DNA of 64,000 nucleotides, from the NCBI RefSeq assembly GCF_903915725.1, contig NZ_CAIWTY010000110.1, forward strand, positions 26,724 to 90,723. The letters are read 5' to 3'. Position 1 is the stretch's first letter. Each line of letters begins with the position of its first letter. Shown here piece after piece: positions 17,895-26,870 of the stretch. The notes below the pieces were generated by a model, which did no database searches, was not told the DNA's origin, and saw only the letters and a program-made list of their open reading frames with translations. This stretch comes from an uncultured Rhodopila sp. (lineage in GTDB: Bacteria > Pseudomonadota > Alphaproteobacteria > Acetobacterales > Acetobacteraceae). The translations under genes and the position numbers were made by a program.

Positions 17895-18830
17895 TCACGA
17901 GCGCTCCAATTCCGCTGCCAGTTCCGGCAGCGCGGTAAACAGGTCAGCAACCAGGCCGTAATCAGCCACCTGGAAGATGGGCGCTTCCTCGTCCTTATTG
18001 ATCGCGACAATTACCTTGCTGTCCTTCATCCCGGCAAGGTGCTGAATGGCGCCGGAAATGCCGACCGCAATGTACAGGTCCGGCGCAACGATTTTTCCGG
18101 TCTGGCCGACCTGGAACTCATTGGGCACGAAGCCGGCGTCGACCGCGGCGCGGGAGGCGCCAACGGCGGCACCGAGCTTATCAGCAATCGGCTCGATAAG
18201 CTTGAAGTTTTCTCCGTTCTGCATGCCGCGCCCGCCGGAGATGACAACCCGGGCGGCGGTCAGCTCCGGCCGCTCGCTCTTGGACAGTTCGGTGGAGACG
18301 AATTTGGAAAGGCCGGGCAGGTCGCCGACGGTCACGGCTTCGATCGGCGCGCTGCCGCCCTCGGCCGCGACGGGGTCGAAGCTGGCGGCGCGGACGGTGA
18401 TGATTTTTTTGCTGTCGGACGACTTCACCGTCGCCATGCCGTTGCCGGCATAGATCGGGCGAACGAACGTGTCGGCATCCACGACATGCGCGATGTCGCT
18501 GATCGGCTGGAGGTCCAGCAGCGCGGCGACGCGCGGCAGCACGTTCTTGCCGACGGCGGTGGTGGCGGCCAGGATGTGCGTATAGTTCGGTGCCAAAGCG
18601 ACCAACAGCGCGGCTGTCGGCTCTGCCAGCAGGTGGTCCAGCGCCGGATTGTCGGCGACAAGCACCTTGGTCACGCCCGGCAGCTTCGCCGCCGCGGCCG
18701 AGGCGCCTGACAGGTCAACGCCCGCCACCAGCACATGCACATCGCCCAGGGCGGATGCGGCGGCCACCGCGCTGCGCGACGGCTGCTTGATGCCGGCATG
18801 ATCGAATTCGAGAAGGACCAGGCTCGTCAT
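17895..18830 (-). CDS. etfA: Electron transfer flavoprotein, alpha subunit
   Basis: The 311-aa alpha subunit carries the FAD of the ETF heterodimer, which passes electrons from acyl-CoA dehydrogenases to ETF:quinone oxidoreductase. The C-terminal FAD domain is clear: VVISGGRGMQN, LGAAVGASRAAVDAGFVPN, QVGQTGKIVAPDLYIAVGIS, GAIQHLAGMKDSKVIVAINK and DYGLVADLFTALPEL. The stop is immediately followed by the hbd ATG, and etfB ends 2 bp before its start. Confidence 0.96.
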   Translation of the reverse strand: MTSLVLLEFDHAGIKQPSRSAVAAASALGDVHVLVAGVDLSGASAAAAKLPGVTKVLVADNPALDHLLAEPTAALLVALAPNYTHILAATTAVGKNVLPRVAALLDLQPISDIAHVVDADTFVRPIYAGNGMATVKSSDSKKIITVRAASFDPVAAEGGSAPIEAVTVGDLPGLSKFVSTELSKSERPELTAARVVISGGRGMQNGENFKLIEPIADKLGAAVGASRAAVDAGFVPNEFQVGQTGKIVAPDLYIAVGISGAIQHLAGMKDSKVIVAINKDEEAPIFQVADYGLVADLFTALPELAAELERS

Positions 18831-18832
18831 CG

Positions 18833-19582
18833 TCAGATCACCTTCGCTTCAGTCTTGAGCTTGCCGACAAGTTCCGCCACCGTCTTGACCTTGACGCCGG
18901 CCTTGCGCTTGGGCGGCTCCTCCACCTTCAGGACGGTCAGCCGCGGCGTGACATCGACCCCCAGATCGGCCGGCTTGACGTTGGCGATCGGTTTCTTCCG
19001 CGCCTTCATGATATTCGGCAGCGAGGCGTAGCGAGGCTCGTTCAGCCGCAGATCGGTTGTGATGATCGCGGGAAGGTTCAGCGCCACCGTCTCCAGCCCG
19101 CCATCGACCTCACGCGTGACGGTGGCGATGTCGCCGGCGACCTCGACCTTGCTGGCGAAGGTGCCCTGCGGCCAGCCGAGCAGCGCGGCGAGCATCTGGC
19201 CCGTGGCGCTCATGTCGTCGTCGATCGCCTGTTTGCCGAGGATAACGAGCTGCGGCTTTTCCTGCTCCACGATCGCCTTCAGCAGCTTGGCGACGGCCAG
19301 TTGCTGCAATTCGTCGGTGCTTTCCACCAGGATGCCGCGATCAGCGCCCATCGCCAGAGCGGTTCGAAGCGTTTCCGAGCACTGCGGAACGCCCATGGAG
19401 ATGGCGACGATCTCGGTCGCGACGCCTTTCTCCTTCAAGCGGACGGCCTCCTCGACGGCGATTTCATCGAACGGATTCATCGACATCTTGACCCCGGAGG
19501 TCTCGATGCCGGAGCCGTCGGTTTTCACACGGACCTTGACGTTGTAGTCAACAACCCGCTTGACGGGGACGAGTATTTTCAT
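18833..19582 (-). CDS. etfB: Electron transfer flavoprotein, beta subunit
   Basis: The 249-aa ETF beta subunit binds AMP and docks dehydrogenase partners. It has [20 protein letters not shown] at the N terminus, [52 protein letters not shown] and the recognition-loop region [20 protein letters not shown]. It is the first gene of the etfB-etfA-hbd operon. Confidence 0.96.
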   Translation of the reverse strand: MKILVPVKRVVDYNVKVRVKTDGSGIETSGVKMSMNPFDEIAVEEAVRLKEKGVATEIVAISMGVPQCSETLRTALAMGADRGILVESTDELQQLAVAKLLKAIVEQEKPQLVILGKQAIDDDMSATGQMLAALLGWPQGTFASKVEVAGDIATVTREVDGGLETVALNLPAIITTDLRLNEPRYASLPNIMKARKKPIANVKPADLGVDVTPRLTVLKVEEPPKRKAGVKVKTVAELVGKLKTEAKVI

Positions 19583-19735
19583 GGGAAACCGGACCGCTTC
19601 CTTGGGACGTTGGTGGACGCGGATGTAAACGGCCGGGGCCCGTCTTGGTGGCGAGCCTCGCCTGTTCGCACCTGCAAAAGGGGATGCGGACCATATTCAC
19701 GCGGTTTCCCGGTGTCAAACGACTCCGGTTGCGGG

Positions 19736-19927
19736 TCAGGACCGCAGTAGGCTCATCATGACGACCAGCAGGACGATGGCGCTGGCCTGCAGGATGACGC
19801 GCCAGCGCATCAGCTTGTTGGACCGCTGAGGGTCAGGTTCGCGGACCATCCCGAGCATGCCGGCAATCAGCACGCCCAGCGTGGCCAGAAGGAGGATACC
19901 AACCAGGACCGTGAGAAATGTGTGCAT
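19736..19927 (-). CDS. Twin-transmembrane small protein (HIG1-like)
   Basis: This 63-aa protein has two membrane helices, residues about 3-27 (FLTVLVGILLLATLGVLIAG) and 44-61 (ILQASAIVLLVVMMSL). The polar turn between them contains the conserved DPQRSNKLMRWRV. This RSN-x-LM-x-RV turn is typical of small 'twin transmembrane' HIG1-related proteins encoded near etf genes in alphaproteobacteria. It probably acts in the inner membrane near respiratory complexes. It lies upstream of etfB with a 150-bp gap. The cobalamin adenosyltransferase gene often found in between elsewhere is absent. Confidence 0.8.
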   Translation of the reverse strand: MHTFLTVLVGILLLATLGVLIAGMLGMVREPDPQRSNKLMRWRVILQASAIVLLVVMMSLLRS

Positions 19928-19983
19928 GGAGGGATACTAAGGCGATGCCCAAGAATAAGCGAATCGGGCGACTGACTTTGGCC

Positions 19984-20061
19984 CGTCATGGCCCGGCTCG
20001 TCCGGGCCACCCATCGCGGCAGGCTGCTGGTATAGGTGGCCCGGACAAGCCGGGCCATGAC
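19984..20061. repeat. Palindromic intergenic repeat, family A, copy 3
   Basis: The arms CGTCATGGCCCGGCTCGTCC and GGACAAGCCGGGCCATGAC match copy 1 with a few changes. The loop retains CTGGTATA. It lies just upstream of the small twin-transmembrane gene. The rest of 20062-20253 contains only the hairpin at 20185-20220. Confidence 0.88.
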
Positions 20062-20184
20062 AAGGAGGGAAGGACGCCCGACTGAAGCGGTAATTGTTGA
20101 GCGTCGCCTAAGCAGAGCGAGTGATGCGGGTCCAGCGGCCGGGATGGCGGACTGGGCTCGGCACGCTCTTACCGTTGCGGGGAT

Positions 20185-20220
20185 CGCCGTTGGACGAGTG
20201 AGCGCCTCGTTCCAACGGCG
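20185..20220. repeat. Inverted repeat in a gene-free stretch
   Basis: CGCCGTTGGA (20185-20194) pairs with TCCAACGGCG (20211-20220). An inner CGAG/CTCG pair extends the stem, with one bulged T. No T tract follows. It may be the 3' end of lost DNA next to the ATPase remnant. Confidence 0.5.
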
Positions 20221-20253
20221 ACAAGGGCATACCCGTCGGGGTAGGCCCGATCG

Positions 20254-20508
20254 TCATGACCCGATCAAGCGTCCCGGCCAACACCGGTGCCCCCGCAGTG
20301 CCTGAAAGATGCCGGGCATGCGGTGGACTTCATCGAAAATGACGAGTTCATCGGCGTGCGCAGCGAGGTAGAGTTCGGGCTCGCTCAACCTGGCCCGGTC
20401 GGCGTCCGATTCCAGATCGAGGTAGAGCGATGGCCGGGTTGCGCCAATCTCAAGCGCGAGCGTCGTTTTGCCGACCTGATACGGACCGAGCAAGGCAATG
20501 GCGGGCAA
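20254..20508 (-). pseudogene. 5' remnant of an AAA ATPase (DUF4143-type)
   Basis: This 84-codon frame begins PAIALLGPYQVGKTTLALEI (Walker A GPxQVGKTT), continues ATRPSLYLDLESDADRARLS and reaches the Walker B-like ELVIFDEVHRMPGIFQALRG. It then diverges (HRCWPGRLIGS) and stops. Intact proteins are about 380-400 aa, so the ATPase C-terminal half and the DUF4143 domain are missing. The frame stays open upstream (RLIHLPDRLPAI), so the original start lay further right. The ATPase fold cannot be complete. Confidence 0.78.
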
Positions 20509-20797
20509 TCGGTCGGGCAGATGGATGAGGCGAGACGTCAGCGACGGCCAATCATCCTCGCAATCCTGGAGATAGACTCCAGGATTGCGATTTACATGTT
20601 GACCGGGCTGGCCCCGTCCAGCTTGGCGCCGAAACAGGGAGTGCAGGCACCATTAAGGGCGGCCACGACTGCTTCACTGAGGCTCGCGCCGGGCGATCGG
20701 GAGTGACGCGACTCGACGGGATCTGGTTATCGTCGTCGATAGCGGGGTAGCCGAACCTTCGGGCAGTGCGGCGGCCACGGCATAGGGGGACAGAGCG

Positions 20798-23347
20798 ATG
20801 CCGGATGGTGCGGATCTTCAACTGATTGAGGGCCGGGCGGGCCGCCGCGCAGGGCGCGCGAAAGCGTTGCGCGCCGATGGCGCGGCGACCAAGGTTGGCC
20901 GCAAGAAGCGGAAGGCGGCTAAACAGCCGAAACTGTCGCGCATCCAGCCGCCCGAGGGCGTCTCGCTGGATGAGTGGCAGCGCGGACTGCGGCGGCAGTT
21001 CGGGCGCGACCAGGTCTTCGGGCTGGAAAATATCGGCGGCGAACCGATCTTTTCCGAGTTCCGGGTCAGCAACCCGGCATCCCGGTCCAGCTATCGCGTC
21101 GCCATCCGCGGTCTGCTGCCGGGCAGCAACTATTGTTCCTGCCCGGACTATGCGACCGGCGACCTTGGCACCTGCAAGCATATCGAATTCACCCTGGCAC
21201 AGCTTGAGAAGAAGCGCGGCGCCCGCTCCGCGCTGAAGCGCGGCTGGCAGCCGCCGTATTCCGAGTTGTTCCTGCGCTATCGGGGACGGCGCGGCGTCCA
21301 TTTCAGGGCCGGATCGGATTGCCCGGCTTCGGTGCTGCGGGCCGCGTCCGGTCTGTTCGATGCCGGACAGGACGGCCTGCTGGCGGAGGAGCGCTTCGAC
21401 GCGCTGGAACCGTTCCTGCAACTGGCGTCGGAGGCCGAACACGAACTGCGCGTCTATGACGATGCGCTGGACTTCATCGCCGGGCGGCGCGACGCAGAAC
21501 GGCGCGGCGCAAAGCTCGCCGAATTGTTCCCCGGCGACGGGTCCGCCCCCGGTCTGGCAGACTTGCTGAAGGCGCCACTGTATCCGTACCAGGCCGAGGG
21601 GGCGCTGTTTGCGGTGCGCGCCGGGCGCGCGCTGATCGCCGACGACATGGGCCTGGGCAAAACCATCCAGGCCATCGCAGCGACGGAGATCCTGGCGCGT
21701 CATTTTGGCGTTGCAAAGGTTCTGGTGATCTGCCCGACCTCATTGAAATACCAGTGGCAGAGCGAGATCTCGCGCTTCACCGGCCGCACCGGCGGGGACG
21801 CGCCACGTGTCATCGCCGGCGGCCGGGCACAGCGGCAAAAGGAGTACGCCGCTGAAGATTTCTGCAAGATCACCAACTACGAGAAGCTGCAGCCGGACCT
21901 CGACCTGATCGCCGCCTGGGCGCCGGACCTGGTGATCGTGGATGAGGCGCAGCGCGTGAAGAACTGGAACACCATCGCCGCGCGCGCGCTGAAGCGTATC
22001 GACAGTCCTTACGCCATCGTGCTGACCGGCACACCGCTGGAGAACAAGCTGGAGGAACTGATCTCCATCGTGCAGTTTGTCGATCAGCATCGGCTGGGGC
22101 CGACCTGGAAGCTGCTGCATGAGCACCAGGTGAAGGACGACAGCGGCCGGGTGACCGGCTACACCGGTCTGGAGAAGATCGGCCAGACTCTGGCGCCGGT
22201 CATGATCCGCCGGCGCAAGTCTGAGGTGTTGCTGCAACTGCCCGGGCGAACCGATCAGAATCTGCTGGTTCCGATGACGGAAATGCAGATCAAGTTCCAC
22301 CAGGAGAACGCGGAAACCGTCGTCCGTATCGTCGCTCGCTGGCGGCGGATGAAGTTCCTGTCCGAGGCGGATCAGCGGCGGCTGACCTGCGCACTGCAGA
22401 ACATGCGCATGTCGTGCAACAGCACCTACCTGCTCGATCAGACATCCGATCACGGGGTCAAGGCCGACGAACTCGGGTCGTTGCTGGACGGGCTGTTCGT
22501 CGATCCCGAAGCGAAGGTCGTTGTGTTCTCGCAGTGGACGCGCACGCACGACATCCTGATCCGCCGGCTGGAGGCGCGCGATATCGGCTATGTGAGCTTC
22601 CACGGCGGCGTGCCGTCGGAGCAGCGCATGGCGCTGGTCGAGCAGTTCCGCAACGATCCGGCGTGCCGCGTGTTCCTGTCCACCGATGCCGGCAGCACCG
22701 GCCTGAACCTTCAGCATGCCTCGACGCTGGTGAACATAGACCTGCCGTGGAACCCGGCGGTGCTGGAACAGCGCATCGCCCGCATCCACCGCATGGGCCA
22801 GACGCGGCCGATCCAGGTGATCAATTTCGTTTCCAAGGGAACGATCGAGGAGGGCATGCTGTCGGTGCTGGCATTCAAGCGCTCACTGTCCGCCGGCATC
22901 CTCGACGGCGGCAGCACGGAAATTTCTCTGGGTGGCTCGCGCCTGACCCGGTTCATGGAGGAGGTCGAAAACGTCACCGGCCGGATGGGCGAGGGTGAAG
23001 CGGTGCCACCGGCTGAGGAGGTGGCGAATATCGTTACGGCCGAAGGCGCCGCGGACGATGACTTCGATGCGCTGGTCGTCGCCGATGCGATGGCCCGGTC
23101 TTCCGGAAAAGCCCCGCCGCCGCCGGCAACCGATCCGTGGCAGACGCTACTGCAGGTAGGCGTGCAGTTCGTTTCGGCACTGGCATCGGCCGGCGATCCG
23201 AAGGCGCCGGCACATCCCTGGGTCGAGCGCGATCCGGCTACCGGTGCGCAAAGCCTGCGCATGCCGCTGCCGCCACCGGATGCCGCTCTGCGCATCGCGG
23301 ACGCACTGTCGATGCTGGCGGAACGGTTACGGGGATCGTCCCGGTAA
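20798..23347 (+). CDS. SNF2-family DEAD/DEAH-box helicase with SWIM zinc finger
   Basis: This 849-aa Swi2/Snf2 ATPase probably remodels protein-DNA complexes or translocates on DNA. The SWIM finger is at about residues 100-130 (NYCSCPDYATGDLGTCKHIEF, a CxC...CxH zinc site). Helicase motifs follow: I (IADDMGLGKTIQAIAA), II (LVIVDEAQRVKN), III (VLTGTPLENKLEELIS), IV-V (VVVFSQWTRTHDIL, STDAGSTGLNLQHAS) and VI (EQRIARIHRMGQTRPI). Box II reads DEAQ rather than DEAH. A low-complexity basic start and a Pro/Ala-rich tail flank the core. GGGGGA before ATG 20798 supports the start. Confidence 0.92.
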   Translation: MPDGADLQLIEGRAGRRAGRAKALRADGAATKVGRKKRKAAKQPKLSRIQPPEGVSLDEWQRGLRRQFGRDQVFGLENIGGEPIFSEFRVSNPASRSSYRVAIRGLLPGSNYCSCPDYATGDLGTCKHIEFTLAQLEKKRGARSALKRGWQPPYSELFLRYRGRRGVHFRAGSDCPASVLRAASGLFDAGQDGLLAEERFDALEPFLQLASEAEHELRVYDDALDFIAGRRDAERRGAKLAELFPGDGSAPGLADLLKAPLYPYQAEGALFAVRAGRALIADDMGLGKTIQAIAATEILARHFGVAKVLVICPTSLKYQWQSEISRFTGRTGGDAPRVIAGGRAQRQKEYAAEDFCKITNYEKLQPDLDLIAAWAPDLVIVDEAQRVKNWNTIAARALKRIDSPYAIVLTGTPLENKLEELISIVQFVDQHRLGPTWKLLHEHQVKDDSGRVTGYTGLEKIGQTLAPVMIRRRKSEVLLQLPGRTDQNLLVPMTEMQIKFHQENAETVVRIVARWRRMKFLSEADQRRLTCALQNMRMSCNSTYLLDQTSDHGVKADELGSLLDGLFVDPEAKVVVFSQWTRTHDILIRRLEARDIGYVSFHGGVPSEQRMALVEQFRNDPACRVFLSTDAGSTGLNLQHASTLVNIDLPWNPAVLEQRIARIHRMGQTRPIQVINFVSKGTIEEGMLSVLAFKRSLSAGILDGGSTEISLGGSRLTRFMEEVENVTGRMGEGEAVPPAEEVANIVTAEGAADDDFDALVVADAMARSSGKAPPPPATDPWQTLLQVGVQFVSALASAGDPKAPAHPWVERDPATGAQSLRMPLPPPDAALRIADALSMLAERLRGSSR

Positions 23348-23406
23348 ACGATCCCGCACTGAAATAACGCTGGAGAGAGACTGATTATGCAACCACCTCC
23401 CGCCGG

Positions 23407-23511
23407 TCAGTTCCGACGGGAAAGCATGGCCGTGACCGCCAACAGACCGAGCCACAACAGTGGTAGAACGACGCGCCGGACCAGCCCGGGTTCGCCCCAA
23501 TCCTTTGGCAT
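23407..23511 (-). CDS. Possible 34-aa single-helix membrane protein
   Basis: A short frame on the minus strand reads MPKDWGEPGLVRRVVLPLLW and then a hydrophobic stretch ending AMLSRRN, the shape of a tiny inner-membrane protein with basic ends. It sits in the gap between the helicase and the MscS gene, on the opposite strand. No clear ribosome-binding site precedes it, so this may be chance. Confidence 0.25.
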   Translation of the reverse strand: MPKDWGEPGLVRRVVLPLLWLGLLAVTAMLSRRN

Positions 23512-23559
23512 GCCGGGTTTGAGTTGACCCGCCCGCGGCTTTCGTGGTCGTACGCGCCG

Positions 23560-26028
23560 ATGATACGCGCGTTGTTCATCCTCATCTGCTTTCTCGTGCT
23601 GATCCCGGGCATCCCGGCGGTTGCGCAGACGCCGCCGGAGCAGGACGCGCCGGCGGCACCGGCACCAACACCCGCGCCCCCCCCCGCGCCACCCCCCGCG
23701 CCGGCGCATACTCCGCCCGCGCCGAGTGGCATCTCGGCGGATCAGGCGCGCACGGCGCTGGATGTGCTGAACGATCCGGCCAAGCGGGCCGCTTTCGCCG
23801 CCACACTGGGCGCGATCGTCAAGGCTCAATCCGCCCAGCCGGGCGCGCCCGCGGCGCCAGGCAAGCCCGCCGAACCGGCTGCACCGGAAACCAAGGTGCA
23901 GGGGATCACGATCCCGCTGGCGCCCGATAGTTTGGGCGCCCAGGTGCTCGTCTCAGCCTCCCAATTCGCCAGCAAGCTAGGCGACGAGGCGCTGGATGCG
24001 CTGGATACCGTGCAGAGCCTGCCGCTGCTGTATGGCTGGGCGGTCGTTATGGCGACCAATCCCGTCGCCCGCGACCTGCTGGCGGATGTTGCCTGGCGGG
24101 CCGCTCTCGCCCTGGCCGTCGCCGCGGCGGTCGAATACGCGCTGAGGCGGGCGCTGCGCAGGCCGATCGGCAGGTTGGAGGCGCTCGCCCCGGCGAAAAC
24201 GCCTGACGAACCGGACGAGCCGGCCACTCCGCTGCCGGAGGAGGAGGAAGCCGTCGCCCGCGCCGAGGCGGGCGACATCGAGGCACCGATCGCCGATCGG
24301 CGGAAGCCATCCGCCTGGGTGTTCCTCCGCCGTGTCCCGCTGGTGATAGGCCGCCTGCTGCTCGAACTGGTTCCCGTGCTGGCGATCGCCGTCACCGGGC
24401 ACCTGTTCGCCGCCTCCAGCCTCGGCGGCCAGACCGTCAGCCGCCTCATTATCCTGGCGGTGATCGATTCCTATGCCGTCTGCGAGGCGATTCTGTCCGT
24501 CACGCGGATGCTGCTGTCGCCCGGCGCCTCCCGCCTGCGGCTGTTCCATTTGGGCGACGACACCGCCGCCTACCTGACGCGCTGGACCCGGCGTCTGGTT
24601 CTGATCGCCGTGTTCGGCTACGCGATCGGGGAGGTCGGGCTGCTGCTCGGACTATCGGACGTGGCGCACGATCTATTGCAGAAGTCTGTCGGCCTGGTGC
24701 TGCACATTTGCCTGGCGGTCATCATCGTTCAGAAGCGCCGGGCCGTGCGGCGGTGGCTGCGCGCGCCTGACGGGGCCGCTGGCTTTATGCCCATGGCGCG
24801 CAACCGTCTCGCGGCCGTTTGGCACTGGATCGCACTGTTCGTGGTGGCCTCGATCTGGCTGGTTTATGCGGTCGAGTTGCCGCATGGCTATGCCGAGGGG
24901 CTGCATTACTGCGTCGTGACCGCGCTGGTGCTCATTGGCGCCCGCATCACGCTGCTGGTTCTGCTGGGCGCGGTTGACCGGTTCATGCGGCCCGCCGCCG
25001 ACTCGGCAAGTCCGTTTCCGTTGATGGAACACAGGCTGCGGGTCTACCACCCGGCGGTTTCCCTCGCCTTGCGGCTGGCGGTCTATATCCTGTGCGTCCT
25101 GGGCCTGCTTCAGCTTTACGGCCTGAACACCTTCATCTGGCTGGTCGACAGCAAGCTCGGCCTGCGCATCCTGTCGGCGGTCGGCACCCTGGTGGCGACG
25201 ATCGTGCTCGCGTTCGGCCTGTGGGACTTCGCCAACGTGGGCGTGGAGCGGCATCTCGACCGGCTGCAGCGCGAGGCGCAGATGGCCAAGTCGGCGCGGC
25301 TGCGGACGCTGCTGCCGCTGCTGCGCTCCAGCCTGCTGATCACCATCGCGGTCGTCGCCGGACTGACCATCCTCAGTGAGATCGGCATCAACATCGCCCC
25401 GCTGCTGGCCGGCGCCGGCATCATCGGCGTGGCCATCGGCTTCGGCTCACAGAAGCTGGTGCAGGATCTGATCACCGGCATCTTCCTGCTGCTGGAGAAC
25501 GCCATGCAAGTCGGCGACACGGTGACGGTGTCCGGCCTGACCGGCGTGGTGGAGGCGCTGTCGGTCCGCACCATCCGCCTGCGCGCCGGCGACGGATCGG
25601 TTCACATCATCCCGTTCAGCTCCGTCACCAGTGTCACCAACGTCAACCGCGGGCTGGGGAACGCGTCCGTGAATGTCAGCGTTAACTATGACGAGGACAC
25701 CGACCGGGTCTGTGCGGAGCTCAAATCGATCGTCGCGGGCATGCGCACGGATCCGGCGCTGTCGGCGATGATGCTGAGCGATTTGCAGCTTTGGGGGGTC
25801 GATAAGGTGGATGGCGCGTCGGTGACCATCGCCGGACAGATCGTCTGCACCGATTCCGGCCGCTGGGCGGTGCAGCGGGAGTTCAACCGGCGGATGAAAC
25901 GGCGCTTCCAGGAAATCGGGATCAGGGTCTTCAATCCCATTCAGACGGTCAGTTTCTCGGCGTCGTACCCGGACGGCGCCCCTGCCGGAAAGGCGGACGA
26001 CATTGGACAAGCTCAGGCCGCTAACTGA
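23560..26028 (+). CDS. Large MscS-family mechanosensitive channel
   Basis: The product has about 822 aa. From ATG 23560 there is a signal peptide (MIRALFILICFLVLIPGIPA), a Pro/Ala linker, a periplasmic region, and roughly ten predicted membrane helices between residues about 160 and 600. The canonical MscS pore follows (GAGIIGVAIGFGSQKLVQDL, then ENAMQVGDTVTVSG) and then the cytoplasmic beta and alpha/beta domains. It opens under membrane tension to release solutes. The size and multi-helix N terminus resemble the YbdG/MscK-like large subtypes. The TTG at 23524 would add 12 residues before the signal and is less likely. The next gene overlaps its 3' end. Confidence 0.88.
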   Translation: MIRALFILICFLVLIPGIPAVAQTPPEQDAPAAPAPTPAPPPAPPPAPAHTPPAPSGISADQARTALDVLNDPAKRAAFAATLGAIVKAQSAQPGAPAAPGKPAEPAAPETKVQGITIPLAPDSLGAQVLVSASQFASKLGDEALDALDTVQSLPLLYGWAVVMATNPVARDLLADVAWRAALALAVAAAVEYALRRALRRPIGRLEALAPAKTPDEPDEPATPLPEEEEAVARAEAGDIEAPIADRRKPSAWVFLRRVPLVIGRLLLELVPVLAIAVTGHLFAASSLGGQTVSRLIILAVIDSYAVCEAILSVTRMLLSPGASRLRLFHLGDDTAAYLTRWTRRLVLIAVFGYAIGEVGLLLGLSDVAHDLLQKSVGLVLHICLAVIIVQKRRAVRRWLRAPDGAAGFMPMARNRLAAVWHWIALFVVASIWLVYAVELPHGYAEGLHYCVVTALVLIGARITLLVLLGAVDRFMRPAADSASPFPLMEHRLRVYHPAVSLALRLAVYILCVLGLLQLYGLNTFIWLVDSKLGLRILSAVGTLVATIVLAFGLWDFANVGVERHLDRLQREAQMAKSARLRTLLPLLRSSLLITIAVVAGLTILSEIGINIAPLLAGAGIIGVAIGFGSQKLVQDLITGIFLLLENAMQVGDTVTVSGLTGVVEALSVRTIRLRAGDGSVHIIPFSSVTSVTNVNRGLGNASVNVSVNYDEDTDRVCAELKSIVAGMRTDPALSAMMLSDLQLWGVDKVDGASVTIAGQIVCTDSGRWAVQREFNRRMKRRFQEIGIRVFNPIQTVSFSASYPDGAPAGKADDIGQAQAAN

Positions 26029-26713
26029 TTCGATCCGCGCCGGCGGTTACCGGTTCGTCGAGGCCGCGGAGATGCGCGCCCTGCTGGAACAGGTCGGTCC
26101 GCTGACCGATTGGGCGGCGTTCGCGGAAAGTTGGGACGATCTCGGCCCGGATACCTACATGGCCGACGGCGGCCGCTACCGGAAGCGGCGGCACGCGGTG
26201 TTTTCGGTAAGGGCCGAGGGGATCGTCCGCCGGGCGGCGCAGCCGCACTACCAGAGCCGCGACTACAACACGCTGAATGGCGGCATCGAGCGCTGGTTCG
26301 AGCCGGTGGCGGAGAGCATCGGCTCGGGTCCGGTGCTAACCACGGTGCTGACCTTTTGCCGCGACCTGTTCGACCGGGTGACTCCGGCGGATGCCTGGCA
26401 TGTCGAGGTGCATCAGTTCCGCATTGAGGCCCGCACCGGCGAGGCGGGGCGGCCGACGCCCGAGGGGATGCATCGCGATGGCGTTGACTACGTGCTGGTG
26501 CTGCTGGTGAGCCGCCTTAACATCGCCAGCGGGGTGACCTCGGTTCATGATCTGACGGGGCGCGAGCTGGGGCATTTCACGCTGAGCCGGCCGTTCGACG
26601 CTGCTTTGGTGGACGATGCGCAGGTGATGCACGGGGTGACGCCGGTGGAGCCGTTGGACCCGGCGGAAACCGGTCACCGCGATGTGCTGGTGGTGACATT
26701 TCGGAGAGAGTAG
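26003..26713 (+). CDS. 2OG-Fe dioxygenase family protein (amino-acid hydroxylase type)
   Basis: This 236-aa protein resembles the PF10014 2OG-Fe dioxygenases, which include free L-isoleucine hydroxylases. Iron ligands are inferred from HRDGVDYVLVLLV (His-x-Asp, about 152-154) and the later MHGVTPV His (about 213), with HRDVLVVTFRRE containing the 2-oxoglutarate Arg. The best start is TTG 26003, overlapping the MscS stop by 26 bp; the next in-frame ATG would remove 31 residues of the conserved N terminus. The target amino acid is unknown. Confidence 0.8.
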   Translation: MDKLRPLTDSIRAGGYRFVEAAEMRALLEQVGPLTDWAAFAESWDDLGPDTYMADGGRYRKRRHAVFSVRAEGIVRRAAQPHYQSRDYNTLNGGIERWFEPVAESIGSGPVLTTVLTFCRDLFDRVTPADAWHVEVHQFRIEARTGEAGRPTPEGMHRDGVDYVLVLLVSRLNIASGVTSVHDLTGRELGHFTLSRPFDAALVDDAQVMHGVTPVEPLDPAETGHRDVLVVTFRRE

Positions 26714-26870
26714 GAGACGCGCCGCAAAGAGCGACAGGCGTATGGCGAGCAAAGCCGGGCTTGCCAAGGTCGCGTGCCCGCCCGGGGACGTTGCACCGGA
26801 TCGATACCCCCGGTTCAGCGATACCGATAAACGATCGAATCGAGTGACCCACCTCCCGTCCTGGGTTGGC